From: Nectonema munidae
Lineage: Eukaryota > Nematomorpha > Nectonematoida > Nectonematidae
Assembly (NCBI GenBank): GCA_030549495.1
Contig: JAUIRK010000065.1
Coordinates: forward strand, 444,001-508,000
DNA length: 64,000 nt
Reading direction: 5' to 3'
A program made the translations under genes and the position numbers. The notes under the pieces are model-generated. The model saw only the letters and a list, made by a program, of their open reading frames with translations. It made no database searches and was not told where the DNA came from. Shown piece by piece: positions 27,381 through 38,689 of the stretch. The stretch's first letter is position 1. The number at the start of each line of letters is the position of its first letter.

Positions 27381-30300
27381 TCAAACAACTTGAATCTTAG
27401 GTACGATGATGTAATCGGTGGTAGGGAGAATTTCGCACTGGAAATCGTAGTAGATTTGATCCTGGGTGATGTTCTTAATGGTGAGCACGCCCTCGTCATC
27501 TGCGCTGATGTTCGGAGGAAGTTGCTTGCTCACGTCTTTCCCATTTTGGTCCACGACGCGCCAACTTCTTTCGCAGTAGACTTTGGAGTCGCACGTGCAT
27601 GTGAACACCACATCTTCGCCAGGTCCCTTGATTTTGACCGTTCTGGGCTGAATGACATATTCAGCTCTTATGTTGTCTTAAATACAAAGAGTTATGAAAT
27701 TCACAGCTTGTAAGTTTTCTTTGATGTCAAATTTATTTATTTATTTCTTTTAAAGGCATCTTAGTGGTGTGACTGTGAGCAACCCGAAAGCAAGTTCGCT
27801 GGCATCAACATGGCCAAAAAGTATGATTCTTACTGATTCTCCATCAAAATGCACACTTTTATCCTCTCTCGTGTGTATATATTTCTATAAACGACCAATA
27901 TCTTTATTATTTGCAAATTTTACACGAAATATATTTTTTATATCAAATCGGGCATGCTGATTTCATTTTTGGACTTATTTTTGGAATTTAGAATTTGAAA
28001 ATACTTATAAGTGTGAAAAAAATTTACGATTTATTTCTAAAATCTGTGTTCGAGAACATTCATTAAAATTTTACATGAAATAAATGCATTTTCATATCAA
28101 ATCAACAATGTCAATTTCATTTATAGATTGTTTTTGCATTTGGATTCAAAATTAACTCTAAGTGTAAAATAAATTTGTGGTTCACTTCTAAAAAGTGTTC
28201 CCAAAAACAAAATTTGCGGTTTGTCTCTAAAATCTGAATACGAGAACATTCATCAAATTTTACATGAAATACACACATTTTTATAAAAAAATCAACAATT
28301 CCAATTATAGATTGTTTTTGGATTTAGAATTTGAAAATACTTGTAAGCGTGAATCAAATTTGCAAAGCAGGTGTTTTACTCATATGTACCCATTTTCAAT
28401 TAGGCTGAATCCAACAGTGGTGTTTATTTTTTATAAAAATTAATCATACCTGTCAAAAAATGATTGACATATGACACTTCAACTGAAACAAAGGACTTCA
28501 TGATTAAAATGCGCATAAATTTATTTGAAGGAGAAAGACAGTTCGTTTATACCATTCACTCTACAATATCTCGAAATCATTTATTCTAATTATTTTCTCT
28601 CTAATCATTTGGTTGTCGTATCGTTTCCCTAAAATGAAAAATATTTTTACTTCAACCTGAGTTTTCTGCATAAAATTTGCTATTTTATTTAATAATTGCT
28701 GGCAGTTTTTTAAAAAAAAGTGAAGGATCTCCTTTATTAAAAACTGTCAAGGATAATAAAAATAGTTTAAAAAAAGAGAAAAACTTTATTCGAAAATTTG
28801 TCTTTTTGATAATCAAGATTCAAAAAAACATTTCCATTCAAAAACATTTAAAAGAAATTTACATTTCTTGGGTTTTCTCATTATTAAAAGCAAAAATAGT
28901 TCCTGCATTTACTCTTGCCGTATCTAATAGATAAGAAAAAGCGGCCACTGTCCATTTTTTGTTTTTCTATTTGTGGAATAATTTCTTATTCTCTAATTGA
29001 CTATGTCCGTTCCACCATTGGAAAAATCGCACTGTTTAAAAATCGCAAGTTTACTTTTTTCATCGTCTACTGTAATTCCTAAAATGGGGGGGGCGGGGTC
29101 TGGAAGTTAAAACTAATACATTTTTCTTTCCTTTTGATTTAGAAAATACTACATAACTATGAATTGATAAAAATTCTCCATCTATATCCCAGCAAAACTT
29201 ATAAGAAAATTCATCTCTATTATCTCAACTTTTTATACTTTGAGGAATACCATTTCTTCTTGTGTCTATTGTACCGACTATAGTTAATCCTTTTTATAGA
29301 GCCAATCAGCTATCTCTATAGAGGTATACAAACGGTCATCGGTTAAATTTTGACATCTCAAAGATAAATATGTATTGATGATGCCTCTTATAAGTGTATA
29401 AGTTCTATATAATTTTTTCAAACTTACCTTGGCAAAACTTGGATGGCATTTTCAGAAGAAGGCGAGCCTACTTTATATATACAAATGTAAGAAAGTTTGA
29501 GAAACTAAAAATTTGAATATAGTCTTTGGAGAATAACATGAAAACAAATCGTTCAAAAATCAGTACAATATATCAGACCGCAAACATACCACGATTTTAA
29601 AAAAGTCACAAATTAATCAATAATGTTAAAAAAAACTTTTTATAACTACTTAAATAAACAGTTAATTTTTTTTCAATTGGGCTGTCATATGTCAATTAAT
29701 TTTTTGACAAGGTTTGATTGATTTTTTAAAAAAATAAACATGACCATCGTATTCAGCATACATGAAAATAGGTATATATCTATAAAAAAACGTGGTACAC
29801 TAAATCTAAAATTATCATTTTTCAGTTGAGCTGTCATATATCAAACAATTTTTTGACAGATTTAGTTGATTTTTAAAAAAAATAAACGTGACCGTCGTGT
29901 TCAGCACACTTGAAAATGGGTATAATATGTGTAAAAAAAACTTTGTATACCCATTTAAACTAAAAGTTTTTTTTTAGTTGAACTGTCAAATATCAATCAA
30001 TTTTTGACACGTTCGATTAATTATTGATCAGATTCGCAATCAATCATTTAGTTAGTTCACGCGAAAATTTTGTAAAAATTTACAATCATTCGAAAAAAAG
30101 CGAGGGGGGGATGAAAATAGGCCGTCACTAATAGGGTTAACATGAAAACCAAACTAAACCAGAAAATGCATAATTAGCAAGGAGTTCTGTTAAATTTTCG
30201 TGCATCAGCAATCCCTCAAACAGGATTTTTGAAGATTCGTCTAAATCCTTGACACCCAATATATACACAGACAAACTAGAACACATTTATTAATCACACT

Positions 30301-33300
30301 GGCACTTGTGTATGAACTAGTGCTCTGCGCGGGGCGGACAACCCGTGCGGGTTTTGCAGGACCTGCACCCGCGGGACGGACGTGGGTTGTCCACAGCAAC
30401 ATTTTTGCGGGGCGGGGCGGGAGGGTTTTATTAATATAGTGCGGACAATCTGTGGGTTGTCCACATTCACTTTTATGCAAGTTTTATGAGTGCATGCATA
30501 ATTGCCTTTTTGGAAATAACTTATTTTTTATTGCTATGTGTTACGTATATTGGAGAGATTTGCATTGAGTAAATAGCGTGGTGAAGGAAATGATATTGAA
30601 ATAGAAAGATAGAGCAGGTTTTTGATTAGCGTGACCGGAGGTCTGGAAGACGTTTGGTATCGTGGTAAATGAAAAAAACACTGATTTGTATTTTGTCGTT
30701 TGTAAAGTATGCTGTCAAGCTTTCGCTTATTGTGGAAGAAAAACAGGTACTTCTGTTCTTAGGAGACACAAGTGCAAAATATATCCTAATCAAACTTTAC
30801 TGACTGATGCTATCAAGCCAGTTGTGACTAATGCTAAAGTTATTTCTAAAGCTAAAAACGAGAACATTAAACTGGCATGCGTCCGTTTTATAGCTTCTTA
30901 GACAATTTGAAACGATCGGTTCTGGTGGATTCATTGACTTAGTTCAAGAGGTAAACTCTAACGCTTTTTTAAATTTGTAAACTTATTTAATATGAGAAAA
31001 CAAACTATGCAAATAAAAAAAATGCAAATTTGAAAATTCCAATGGCCAATCTTTCGTGATTCTATTTTGAAAATTTGAAATATTGCAATTGTTGATGGAA
31101 CAATTTGTTTATTCAGATAACAAAACGTGTTAAGACAATTTTTTCAGACAAAACTTTATTTGTAAAAAAATTAATAATGTTTAAAAGTAGTATATAGTAT
31201 ATCTATAATCATTTTTTGCAAACATGCTAAGGATATAAATAACATTTAATTAGCTTTGTATTATTTCGATAAAATGCGGGTCGGGTGCGGGTGCATATTG
31301 ATAAATGTGGGGTGCGGATGCAAATTGAAAAAATGCGCGGCGGGGCGGATGCAAATTGAATAATTGCGGGGCTGGGTGGGTGCGGAAAACTTTTTACAAC
31401 CCGCGCAGGGCTCTAGTATGAATCTCTTTATCTCGTATTCAACTTTCAATAATGATATTTGTACACACATGTAGATTAGTGAGAATTTGTGAAGCAAGAA
31501 CATTAGTATGAAACGAAAGAAATAGAGAGCTAAGTGCGATGTCAAAAATTGCGAAACGAAGAAAATGCATAAAATTAAAGGCAGGAATTTATTTAGTTTA
31601 TCCTGAATTTTTGCAAGATATGTTTAAATTTTTCCATGTTTATACTTTAACAAAATTGAATTAATGGCACTGATTTGTTTTTTTTTCATTTTTATTCTTT
31701 CGGCCCGCATAAGTTTGGGAAGTATATTTTGTGGCCCTTATTTTGAAAAGTTTGGAGACTTTTGCCTTAGACTGTATTTAAAAAGGATCGTTATAGCCAA
31801 TTTTAATTTTAAGACACTTCCATAAGCGTTTCAATAAGTAAAATCTTAACCCATTAAGTCCCAATGCTTCTATTTGAAAACATAAGTAATTTCATCTTCG
31901 TCTGCTTTTTTCAATGACTTTGAATATAAATCGTCTGCGTTTTTTTGGATATCGTCTGATTTCTATGGTACTCCCGTTAACGACCAGAATAATCAGACGA
32001 TATCTAATGTAAAGCAGAAGATTTGTATTAAAGAGCTTTGATAAACGCAGGCGATTTTATTTGTGTAAAGTCGACTATAGTCGACATGGGCGTTAACGGG
32101 TTATGGGTTAAGCATTTATTTAGTAAAGATTTTGAATTATAATAGGAAATAGATTTAAACATTACTAACTTTGAGAGTTGGTGCAGACCTTCAGAGAACA
32201 AAACTAGATAAAATACCGAGCGTAGCAGAGCAGACACAAACTGATAAGATGCTTGCCAGAACTGGTGCAAATTCATTAAATGAAACTTAGAGCAATCGCA
32301 AACTTACAAAAAGTGAGTCAGAACGAGTGCGAAGATGCACGCGTAAAGCTCTAGTGTTGTTTGATGCGAAGCGGGTGTAACATATTTTATTTTGTTAATT
32401 GCGGGGTGGGACGGGCAGCACCGTTTGAATAGTTGCGGGACGGTGGAGGTGCAGATTCACAAAATGCGGGTTGGGGCTGGTGCGGACAAAATTTTTACAC
32501 CCGCGCAGGGCTCTAATGTAGACTATTTTTTTCATTGACGTCCACTTCTTTGTTGTAGCAATGCACATTTGAGCTGTATTTGATTAGAGGCAGTAATGTA
32601 GCCAGTCATTTGAACAAGAGCCCATGCAATTTTGAGCGAACATAACTATATAAGAACTCTATAATTTAAAGCTTAACATGTTTGTCCATATTAATTACTG
32701 TAACCAGGCCTGTCGATAGGGGGCAGAGAGCTAGGCCCCTGGGATTTATTTTGTCCATCTGAATCTCCTTTGGAATATATAAATGTATACACTTTCTCAT
32801 ATTCCCAGCACCATTAAAATCAGCTTTGGCCCTCCCCCGACCGTACTTGAAGTGGGCGCCGGGGCTAATTTAAACAACCGAGTCTTTTATTCTAGAAATT
32901 AAATATATGGCATCTTTATCCTTAGATGTTCGTTTTATTTAATGTTTTCGTTTTTTTTATCAAGATTTCTTAGAATTGTTAGCAATGTTTTTAGACTTTG
33001 CTTATAATTTTTGTTAATAAAACTTAGTACAAATAATGTCATTTTTATGTAATTTTTAGCGTATAACTTAGGGATTTGAATAACAAATTTATATAAATTT
33101 AAAGATTGTAGAATATTTCTTCCAAAAATTTCAAACCTTCAATTTCTATTTAAAATCGCCAAATTTAAATTTAGCACTACATACCTGTCAACTCATAGAC
33201 CCATTTCCTAAATAAATTTTCAAACAATTTCTTTACTAACTGAATATATGTGTAGGAAGAATATGAAGATTATATAAGATAATTCTTTGTTTTTCTGTGT

Positions 33301-36300
33301 TACTAATCAAGCTTGGTAACATTTCGTTGTTAAAAATTTTAAAATGTAATTTTAAGCAACAATGCATTTCAGTACAGAGTAATCAATCCACCTAACTAAT
33401 TCATTTGATATGAACCAAGCTTGTTGACAATTAGTGAGGTGAGAGGATGAGAAATTCAAATTTTTATTAATTAAGAAAATAAAGAGAAATGGCTCAGCGC
33501 ACTGGGTACCAATTACATCTGGAGGTTTTTGCTTAGCCAGACTCGGACTTTACCATGTGCTGTAAAATAAGATATCACTTTGTCAAATGTTTTTCTTACA
33601 GGTGTTCTATTGCTGAGTTTCGCAAAATAAAAAAGTGTCTATCAAGTTCTTGTCATATATACACATTGTACGTAAACGCAAGGCTAAGATGAGTTTGTAG
33701 CATCCATCGTTTCATCAATCTGAGCAAAAAAGGTGAAAATCGAATTCCGAATCAATAAAACCACGTCTGACTTGTCATCAGACCAGGGGTGCACATCCGG
33801 GGGGGGGGGGGGGGGGTTAGGTTTAGGGACTCCAATTTAGACTAAGTTATTGAATACACTTGACTCTGACTTAAAAGCCAGGGAATTTTTTGCTTATACT
33901 GTAAAACCTGGTTATAACCATCAAGCATTGGACCCATTGAAAATGACCCCCTTTAAAAATGACTTCTATATCAGGATTCTACTCTTTTGAAGGTTTACGT
34001 AGAGTGGTCGATATATACAGGGCATCGTTGTACCAAGATGACCGGTAAAAAAGGTTTTACCGTATAATCTTTTTGTTACAAAACAGCATTTCTTAGACTA
34101 AGATTTCATAATATTATTTTTACATGATTTTTGAAAAGTTTAGTTTTCTTTGTTGATAAAAATGCAAAAAATGTAAAAAAAGAAACTCATATATATGCTT
34201 TACTCACAAGATTTAAAAGAAACAGAGAGTATATCTTATTATATTAGATATAGATAATTTAACACTTATGTGTGCTACTTATTCAAATAGCTAGCCAATC
34301 AAAACTATACGGGATAGTGATAGCGAATCAAAAATTCCTAAACTAAGTGGATAAGACAGGGTCCAATTAAATTGGGTCTCAAAATACATCTCATCCCTTG
34401 CATTGTGTGTAATGTGAATGTCTTACACTTGATAAGGAGTTGAGTCTTTACTCTTTCGCCGGTGGCCTTGTCCACACACTCGTACACGCCGATGTCCTGA
34501 GCAGAGAGAGGATCGATGGTCAGGACGTTGGAATCCGCCTTCATGTGCTCAGTGGAGCCTTTGCTGACTTTGGACCAGCGCAGAGTGGAATTATCAGAGA
34601 CTTTGGAGAAGCAGTAGAATTTTACAGGTTTTCCGAAGGTTTCATTTGTTTTCAAGACAATTCTGTAGGGTGCGATGTAGAGATTTGAAGATTTTTTGGG
34701 TGTTGCTAAGAAAATTAAAAGTTTTCATCAAATTAATCTTTCAAATGAAGAATTTATTACATTACGATAATCTTTTAACATTTTATACCAATGATAGTAT
34801 TATTTTTTGCCCACACCGCTGTTTTTGAGATCCCTATTGAATCTCATTTGAATTCAAGCGAAATTTGAGACAAAAGCCAATGAAAAGTCACCCATCAAGA
34901 AGATGATGTTCTTCGGTATTTGATGAAAAAATACTTGTTTTGTTTCTATAATTTTGTGTGTCTAGAAATAAAGCGACTCCTGAAAATTAATACGTTATAT
35001 TTCAAGATTGCGCTGACAAGTGAGAAAGAGAGACATGTGTTCAACTTTTTTTTGTATATTTTTGACTTCTGTGCTCCTATCGAAATAATATAATTTTAAT
35101 CAAGTGACCTATAATTAAAATTGCATCAACAAGAAAGAGTAAAGCTATTTAAAACTAGTAAAGTGAAGCAGCCTTTCAAAGTTGTAGTCAATTTTTGTCA
35201 CTTGTAAAAAAGGAAAAAGTTTCAAAGCGAAAATTTTAAATAAATTGATTTAGAAAAAAATTTAACACATTTTTTTTGTACATTTGAAATATATTTATTT
35301 TGAATTAGTACCAGATAAGAAAAATATTTGGCACGAAAAATTAATAATTTTTAGAAAAATGGCAGGGAAAAATTTCCGCGTCATCTTTTGTTTCATATTT
35401 TTCTTTCAATTTTTCTATAAGTGTAATCAAGTTAAACACTTTTATAAAAAGTGACATCTTAGTGTTATTGCTCAAAAATAATAATAGTAATAAAATATCA
35501 GTTATCCAGTCGGATTTCCGAATATCCGCTAAAATTTAAAGTAAAGTAGGATTTCGAATAGTAAAAATTTGGCGATTAATCTTTTTTCATTGTGAATTTG
35601 AGATATATTTGATCAGAGGCAGCAAAGTAGTTTTCAAACTTAAACCACATATTTTATTGACGCTTGCAGATATTTTCAAAAAGCTTATAAAATATAAAAT
35701 ATTTTCAAAAAGCTTGATTTGGTATAAAACCTCTAAATGTGAAAAATGGGTTCAGAAACTAAGCCAGCATGATCGATTTGGTATAAAAACATATATTTCT
35801 TGTAACATTTGAATGAATGTTTTTGGAGACAATTTTTAGAAGTAAACCGCACATTTGATTTAGGTATTTTCAAATCCTAAATGTAAAAGATGAGTCCAGA
35901 AATGAAAACAGCATGACCGATTTATTATAAAAACATATATTTTTTTGTAAAATAGGAAGGAATACTTCATTAGACATATTTCTGATCAATCAAAATTTTG
36001 ATTGACATTTTCTAAAAAGTAGCCATGATTATTGAAAAAATTAAATTCTAATTAATTTGATTAAGCGTACTATAATTTGGTTAAGCTAATTTGATCTAAG
36101 CGGTACATAATCAAACAAAACACAATTTGAAATGTTGAGTGCAGGACATTTCATCACTACTTTACTTCGAACCCAGTCTTATTCCTGGAAAGATGTTTTA
36201 ATAATTTTGGGTAGGAATTGAATTCGACACCAAATGTCGAAAGCATTTAAGTTTGTGAAAAAAAGTCATTACATGCATCTCCGGTTGAAAGAGCGCAGGA

Positions 36301-36330
36301 CCACAGAACGAAAAGAAGAGCGGAACACAT
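27381..36330 (-). CDS. Secreted two-Ig-domain protein, gene copy 1
   Basis: Three exons: 36330-36273, 34705-34429 and 27666-27381 (58, 277 and 286 nt), with phases 1 and 2 and GT-AG signals. The 206-residue product starts MCSALLFVLWSCALSTGDA, a signal peptide. Ig domain 1 (about 30-112) has VKFYC (Cys51), LRWSK (Trp63) and DIGVYEC (Cys96). Ig domain 2 (about 113-206) has DVVFTCTC (Cys135), RSWRV (Trp147) and YDFQC (Cys189). Four N-glycosylation sequons occur (Asn40, 58, 164, 177). There is no membrane segment or GPI-like tail, so a secreted protein is inferred. The two Cys at 137 and 143 may form an extra disulfide. The family is not recognised beyond Ig superfamily; hemolin-, basigin- or ImpL2-like proteins are distant analogies only. 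Introns hold several transposons. Transcript evidence is lacking. Confidence 0.78.
27900..28375 (+). repeat. ~150-bp array, family A, in Ig-gene intron 2, copy 1
   Basis: About three diverged units with CAAATTTTACACGAAATATA, TCGGGCATGCTGATTTCATT and AATTTGCGGTTTGTCTCT. Copy 2 has one unit fewer. Confidence 0.7.
28376..30015 (-). mobile_element. piggyBac relic between inverted family-B repeats, copy 1
   Basis: A minus-strand piggyBac transposase relic (28660-29480) lies between family-B repeats: one inverted unit at 28376-28500 and about 2.5 direct units at 29640-30015 (spacing 149-152 bp, each with CTGTCATATATCAAACAATT or a variant and GAAAATGGGTATA). The inverted arrangement suggests that family B is the subterminal repeat of this piggyBac family. 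I could not define termini or TTAA sites, so the link is inference. Confidence 0.5.
28660..29480 (-). pseudogene. piggyBac (PGBD-like) transposase fragment, copy 1
   Basis: Reading leftward: DDRLYTSIEIADWLYKK, then (after a frame break) LTIVGTIDTRRNGIPQSIKS, NRDEFSYKFCWDIDGEFLSI, HSYVVFSKSKGKKNVLVLTS, ILGITVDDEKSKLAIFK, DFSNGGTDIVN (third-Asp region) and LLDTARVNAGTIFAL. This is the C-terminal half of the DDE core. Several frame breaks; no N-terminus is visible. It is a different subfamily from the element at 4630-7404. It lies in intron 2 of the Ig gene. Confidence 0.72.
30016..30317. other. AT-rich intronic DNA, copy 1
   Basis: Nothing recognised between the family-B array and the hAT miniature element. 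Confidence 0.4.
30318..31415 (+). mobile_element. Internally deleted hAT element with BED finger, copy 1
   Basis: Ends are TAGTGCTCTGCGCGGG and CCCGCGCAGGGCTCTA, inverted repeats of about 16 bp. They are flanked by GTATGAAC (30310-30317) and GTATGAAT (31416-31423), an 8-bp duplication with one change. GC-rich subterminal words (GGGGCGG, TGCGGGTCGGG) stand out from the AT-rich surroundings. It contains a BED-finger frame but no transposase core, so it is nonautonomous. Confidence 0.82.
30662..30901 (+). pseudogene. BED-finger N-terminus of a hAT transposase, copy 1
   Basis: FVVCKVCCQAFAYCGRKTG then SVLRRHKCKIYP gives C-x2-C and H-x-C spacing of a BED/ZBED-type finger, the DNA-binding N-terminus of many hAT transposases. 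The frame stops after about 79 codons and the catalytic part is deleted. Confidence 0.65.
31416..31849. other. Intronic DNA between hAT and piggyBac miniature elements, copy 1
   Basis: AT-rich; nothing recognised. Confidence 0.4.
31850..32107 (+). mobile_element. piggyBac-type miniature element (TTAA, foldback), copy 1
   Basis: TTAA flanks it on both sides (31846-31849 and 32108-32111). Ends are CCCATTAAGTCCCAATG and CATGGGCGTTAACGGGTTATGGG, a gapped inverted repeat. Internal GATATCGTCTGATT pairs with AATCAGACGATATC, and CGTCTGCGTTT with AAACGCAGGCG, giving foldback potential. No coding capacity. Confidence 0.72.
32355..32514 (+). mobile_element. Solo hAT end, related to 30318-31415, copy 1
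   Basis: Ends in CACCCGCGCAGGGCTCTA, the same terminus as the hAT element at 31415, with GC-rich words (GCGGGGTGGGACGGG, GCGGGTTGGGGC) upstream. A matching left terminus is not clear, so this is a fragment or a decayed miniature copy. Confidence 0.55.
32515..33898. other. Intronic DNA with a GC-rich repeat fragment, copy 1
   Basis: About 32705-32880 has GGCCTGTCGATAGGGGGCAG and GTGGGCGCCGGGGCTAAT, unlike its surroundings and probably a transposon remnant of unknown family. A poly-G run sits at 33800-33817. The rest is AT-rich with nothing recognised. Confidence 0.4.
33899..34062 (+). mobile_element. Tigger-like miniature element, copy 1
   Basis: TA target sites (33897-33898 and 34063-34064) and inverted ends CTGTAAAACCTGGTTATAAC and, on the other strand, CGGTAAAACCTTTTTTACCG. 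164 bp, noncoding. It is a MITE of the pogo/Tigger type. Confidence 0.7.
34710..35599. other. Ig-gene intron 1, AT-rich part, copy 1
   Basis: No gene recognised. A word TTGATCAGAGGCAG at about 35609 repeats one near 32580 (TTGATTAGAGGCAG), hinting at a shared repeat edge. Confidence 0.35.
35600..36050 (-). repeat. ~150-bp array, family A, inverted, copy 1
   Basis: About two to three units read on the minus strand and end with the family leader: the palindrome TCAATCAAAATTTTGATTGA followed on the plus strand by AGTAGCCATGATTATTGAAA. It is the mirror image of the leader at 25437, so family A inserts in both orientations. Lies in Ig-gene intron 1. Confidence 0.78.
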
Positions 36331-36984
36331 GAGAAGGATCAGTCGAGGGAATGGGAAAAGCACAAGTGAAGTAGTGAAAATGCAATTCACGCCAGAGTTG
36401 ACGCGAACTTCGCAAATACGTCTCGTGAATCATCGTAAAATCTGTTCCTTTCATCATGACTCCCACGTATCCAAATCGTGAAGAAGAAGTGAATTTATGG
36501 AATAAACGAAGGGGTAAGAAGTGGTTTTAATTATTCGCAGAATTCAAGCAAAACATTGCTTCTTTTTACTGCAGCTGCTGATGATCTTTCCAGGAATAAG
36601 AATGATTGAGAGATCGTAGAAAATGATGATGTATGAGGGGTTAGCAGCCCATGTCTGACGAAGGCCCTCGTGTCTACTCTCTAGCATATGACATTTATTT
36701 ACATTCTTTGATCTCTCTCTTCTAGACGCATCAATCAAACCACAGACAATATTCTTTTCTCCAACAAGTTTCCTGTTTTTCACAATCACTTTTCACTTTT
36801 TCATGCTTTTGCAAATCATCACATTCTGTCCACAAAATCGACAAGATATTTTATTATTTGAATTTTAATTAATTAGCGCTCATTTTATTTTTAGCTGTCA
36901 TGATCTACAGCCTGCTTCAGAGGCGTAACCAAGAATTTATAACTCCCTATCATTGACTGGGCGTTAAAACGTATATCGTACAAA
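36331..36984. other. Ig-gene 5' flank / putative promoter region, copy 1
   Basis: Upstream (minus strand) of the signal-peptide exon. The stretch 36270-36800 is less AT-rich than its surroundings. A minus-strand frame of 81 codons (36544-36789) has no domain. I see no clear TATA box. Confidence 0.35.
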
Positions 36985-37150
36985 GTTGGCTGGATTGTGC
37001 CTTCCTACTCTGTGACTTTTCCTAAAATCGCTAGCTTGATCTTTTAAAGCGATTTTCACCGTAGTTGAATGACCCCCTAATGTCAATCAAAATCAGATGT
37101 ACATTTTTTTCAACATATTATAATGTCTATAACATAATTTAGTGTTTACA
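36985..37150 (-). repeat. Family-B-related block, inverted, copy 1
   Basis: Reverse-complement match to about 2456-2640: GTTGAATGACCCCCTAATGT, TCAATCAAAATCAGATGTAC and TCAACATATTATAATGTC. Short and noncoding. Confidence 0.5.
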
Positions 37151-37199
37151 TTATATACACTCTTGAAAATTTATGATCATATATTATTGGAACACATAA

Positions 37200-37830
37200 C
37201 ACCGATACATATTTTTTCAATAAACATGGCAACTTTGTAACAAATGTCATTGAAATTTTTGATTGATGGTAAAATTGCTTACGAAAACATTCATTCAAAT
37301 TTTAAATAAAAAGAATTTTTTTATACCAAATCAACCACGCTGTTTTCATAATTATCTTGTGAAAATGTCAATCAAATTTGCGGTTTACGTCTGAAAATTG
37401 TTTCAACAATATTATTCAAATTTTAAATAAAATATATATTTTTATACTAAATCAATCATACTGATTTCATTTCCGTACTCAATTTTTGCAATGAGGGTGT
37501 CAAAGTAAAATACAATCATGCTGCTTCATTTCCCTACTCAATTTTCATAATTAGGGTGCGAATAATTATGAAAGTGTCAATCAAATTAATTTTTTTAATT
37601 TAAATTTCAGCTTATTTTTCAGGGATTTTGCTAGCAGAGATTTTATTTTCGAGGATTGTGGTAGCTGAGATTTTAGTTTTCAGTTATTTCGACTTAGAAG
37701 TGAAAATGTCAATCAAATTTGTTTGTTTCAACTGAAAATTTTCTCCAAAAATATTTATTCACATTTTTAGTTAAATATTTTTTTAACTATATACCATTTT
37801 TGTGCGAAGTTTGGACCATTACTGAGAAAA
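37200..37830 (+). repeat. ~150-bp array, family A, copy 1 (upstream of Ig gene)
   Basis: Leader TTTTTTCAATAAACATGGCA and a degraded palindrome are followed by diverged units with CAATCAAATTTGCGGTTTAC, CAAATTTTAAATAAAATATA and TGTCAATCAAATTTG. More diverged than the array at 25437. Confidence 0.65.
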
Positions 37831-37981
37831 GATGTGTCAAAGTTATAATAGAATTAATGATATATGCCTGAAAAATATCACATAAACATTTTAAATTCCT
37901 TTTATAACATTCGAAAACTCTGCAAGAAATGTCATTCTAAATATTATTATTTCTAAAAAATGGGGAAAAGTAAAATTCGCT

Positions 37982-38689
37982 AAATAATCGCAATGAAGTA
38001 TGATGAGTAAATGCCCGTGTGCCCCTAATGTCCCCTTTCCGTTCAGTTCTACGCCATCCGTGGTGGAGTGTGGTCATTTGTGTTCTGTGTTACTGGGGTG
38101 CCGACGCTCTTGCTTGTTCATGTGTCCTCTTGAATATTTACTCAAAGTTGCAAAAGGTATCATTTCTTGCTAAACAGATTCCATGAATATATATTGAGCA
38201 TGTGTTTATTTGCTAAGCTGGTAATTTTTTTCTGAGCAAACCTAGAGCCATATGCTACGAATATACATAGCTGAAATTTGAGTCGCACACCGACATGCTC
38301 ACATTCTAAAGCGCTGGACACATCTGGTAATGTTTGGCACATTCTGTACTTGATATGATACTTTTTCGCATCTACTTAATTTTATATCATCTAGCTCATT
38401 AGGCATGCAGCATACGTTTGTGTTCTATGCTGTAATGTATAACTTAATACTTATATACTGTTTAATTTTCCAGGTTTAAATTAATTGTATTAGTTTTAAC
38501 ATGTTAATTGTGAAGCATAAATTATTTTAATTATGAACTTATTCCATATACTTTATAGGATACAGTGAACTGTGAACAAATTAAAAGTGTGTTTTTCCCA
38601 AATAAATACACTTACGTTTGAATATAAGGTTCACAGTTGAAACTATTTAGAATTATTAACTGAAAAATTGTGATTTGATCTTTGAGAGT
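37982..38689. other. Duplication spacer, unassigned part
   Basis: Present only once in the window. 38000-38130 is moderately GC-rich (CCATCCGTGGTGGAGTGTGG); the rest is AT-rich. No open frame with a known domain. Confidence 0.4.

Larger units (their letters stand above)
17879..37981 (+). repeat. Segmental duplication, copy 1 (20.1 kb)
   Basis: Nearly identical in order and sequence to 40096-59785, same orientation. Left edges share CTTTAAACTTGATTGACTTA; right edges share GGGGAAAAGTAAAATTCGCT and then diverge. Within the hAT first exon I count roughly 6 differences in 651 bp, and in the Ig-gene coding exons 6 in 621 bp, so about 1%. The 413-bp length difference comes mainly from lost ~150-bp repeat units in copy 2. 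Repeat distance is 22,217 bp. Confidence 0.95.

Noticed and set aside
27390-27713. 107-codon plus-strand frame, also at 49412-49735
   Set aside because: Antisense of Ig-gene exon 3. The minus frame has Cys/Trp Ig signatures and valid splice phases.
28677-28934. 85-codon Lys-rich plus frame, also at 50533-50772
   Set aside because: Antisense of the piggyBac transposase relic.
30241-30480. 79-codon minus frame rich in Pro/Ala/Arg, also at 52073-52312
   Set aside because: It falls in the GC-rich terminal region of a hAT element; low-complexity and no domain.
25437-36050. One giant 10.6-kb transposon bounded by inverted family-A arrays and carrying the Ig exons
   Set aside because: The leader also occurs at 37200 in direct orientation outside the pair, and Ig exon 1 lies outside the right array. 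Independent insertions in both orientations are simpler.
36269-36466. 65-codon minus frame MGVMMKGTDF..., also at 58062-58259
   Set aside because: It overlaps the signal-peptide exon in another frame. The frame starting at 36330 has a hydrophobic signal sequence and joins the Ig exons in phase, so it is preferred.
36544-36789. 81-codon minus frame as an extra exon of the Ig gene
   Set aside because: No domain, no clear splice link to exon 1, and it differs by an in-frame insertion in copy 2. Could be 5' UTR only.
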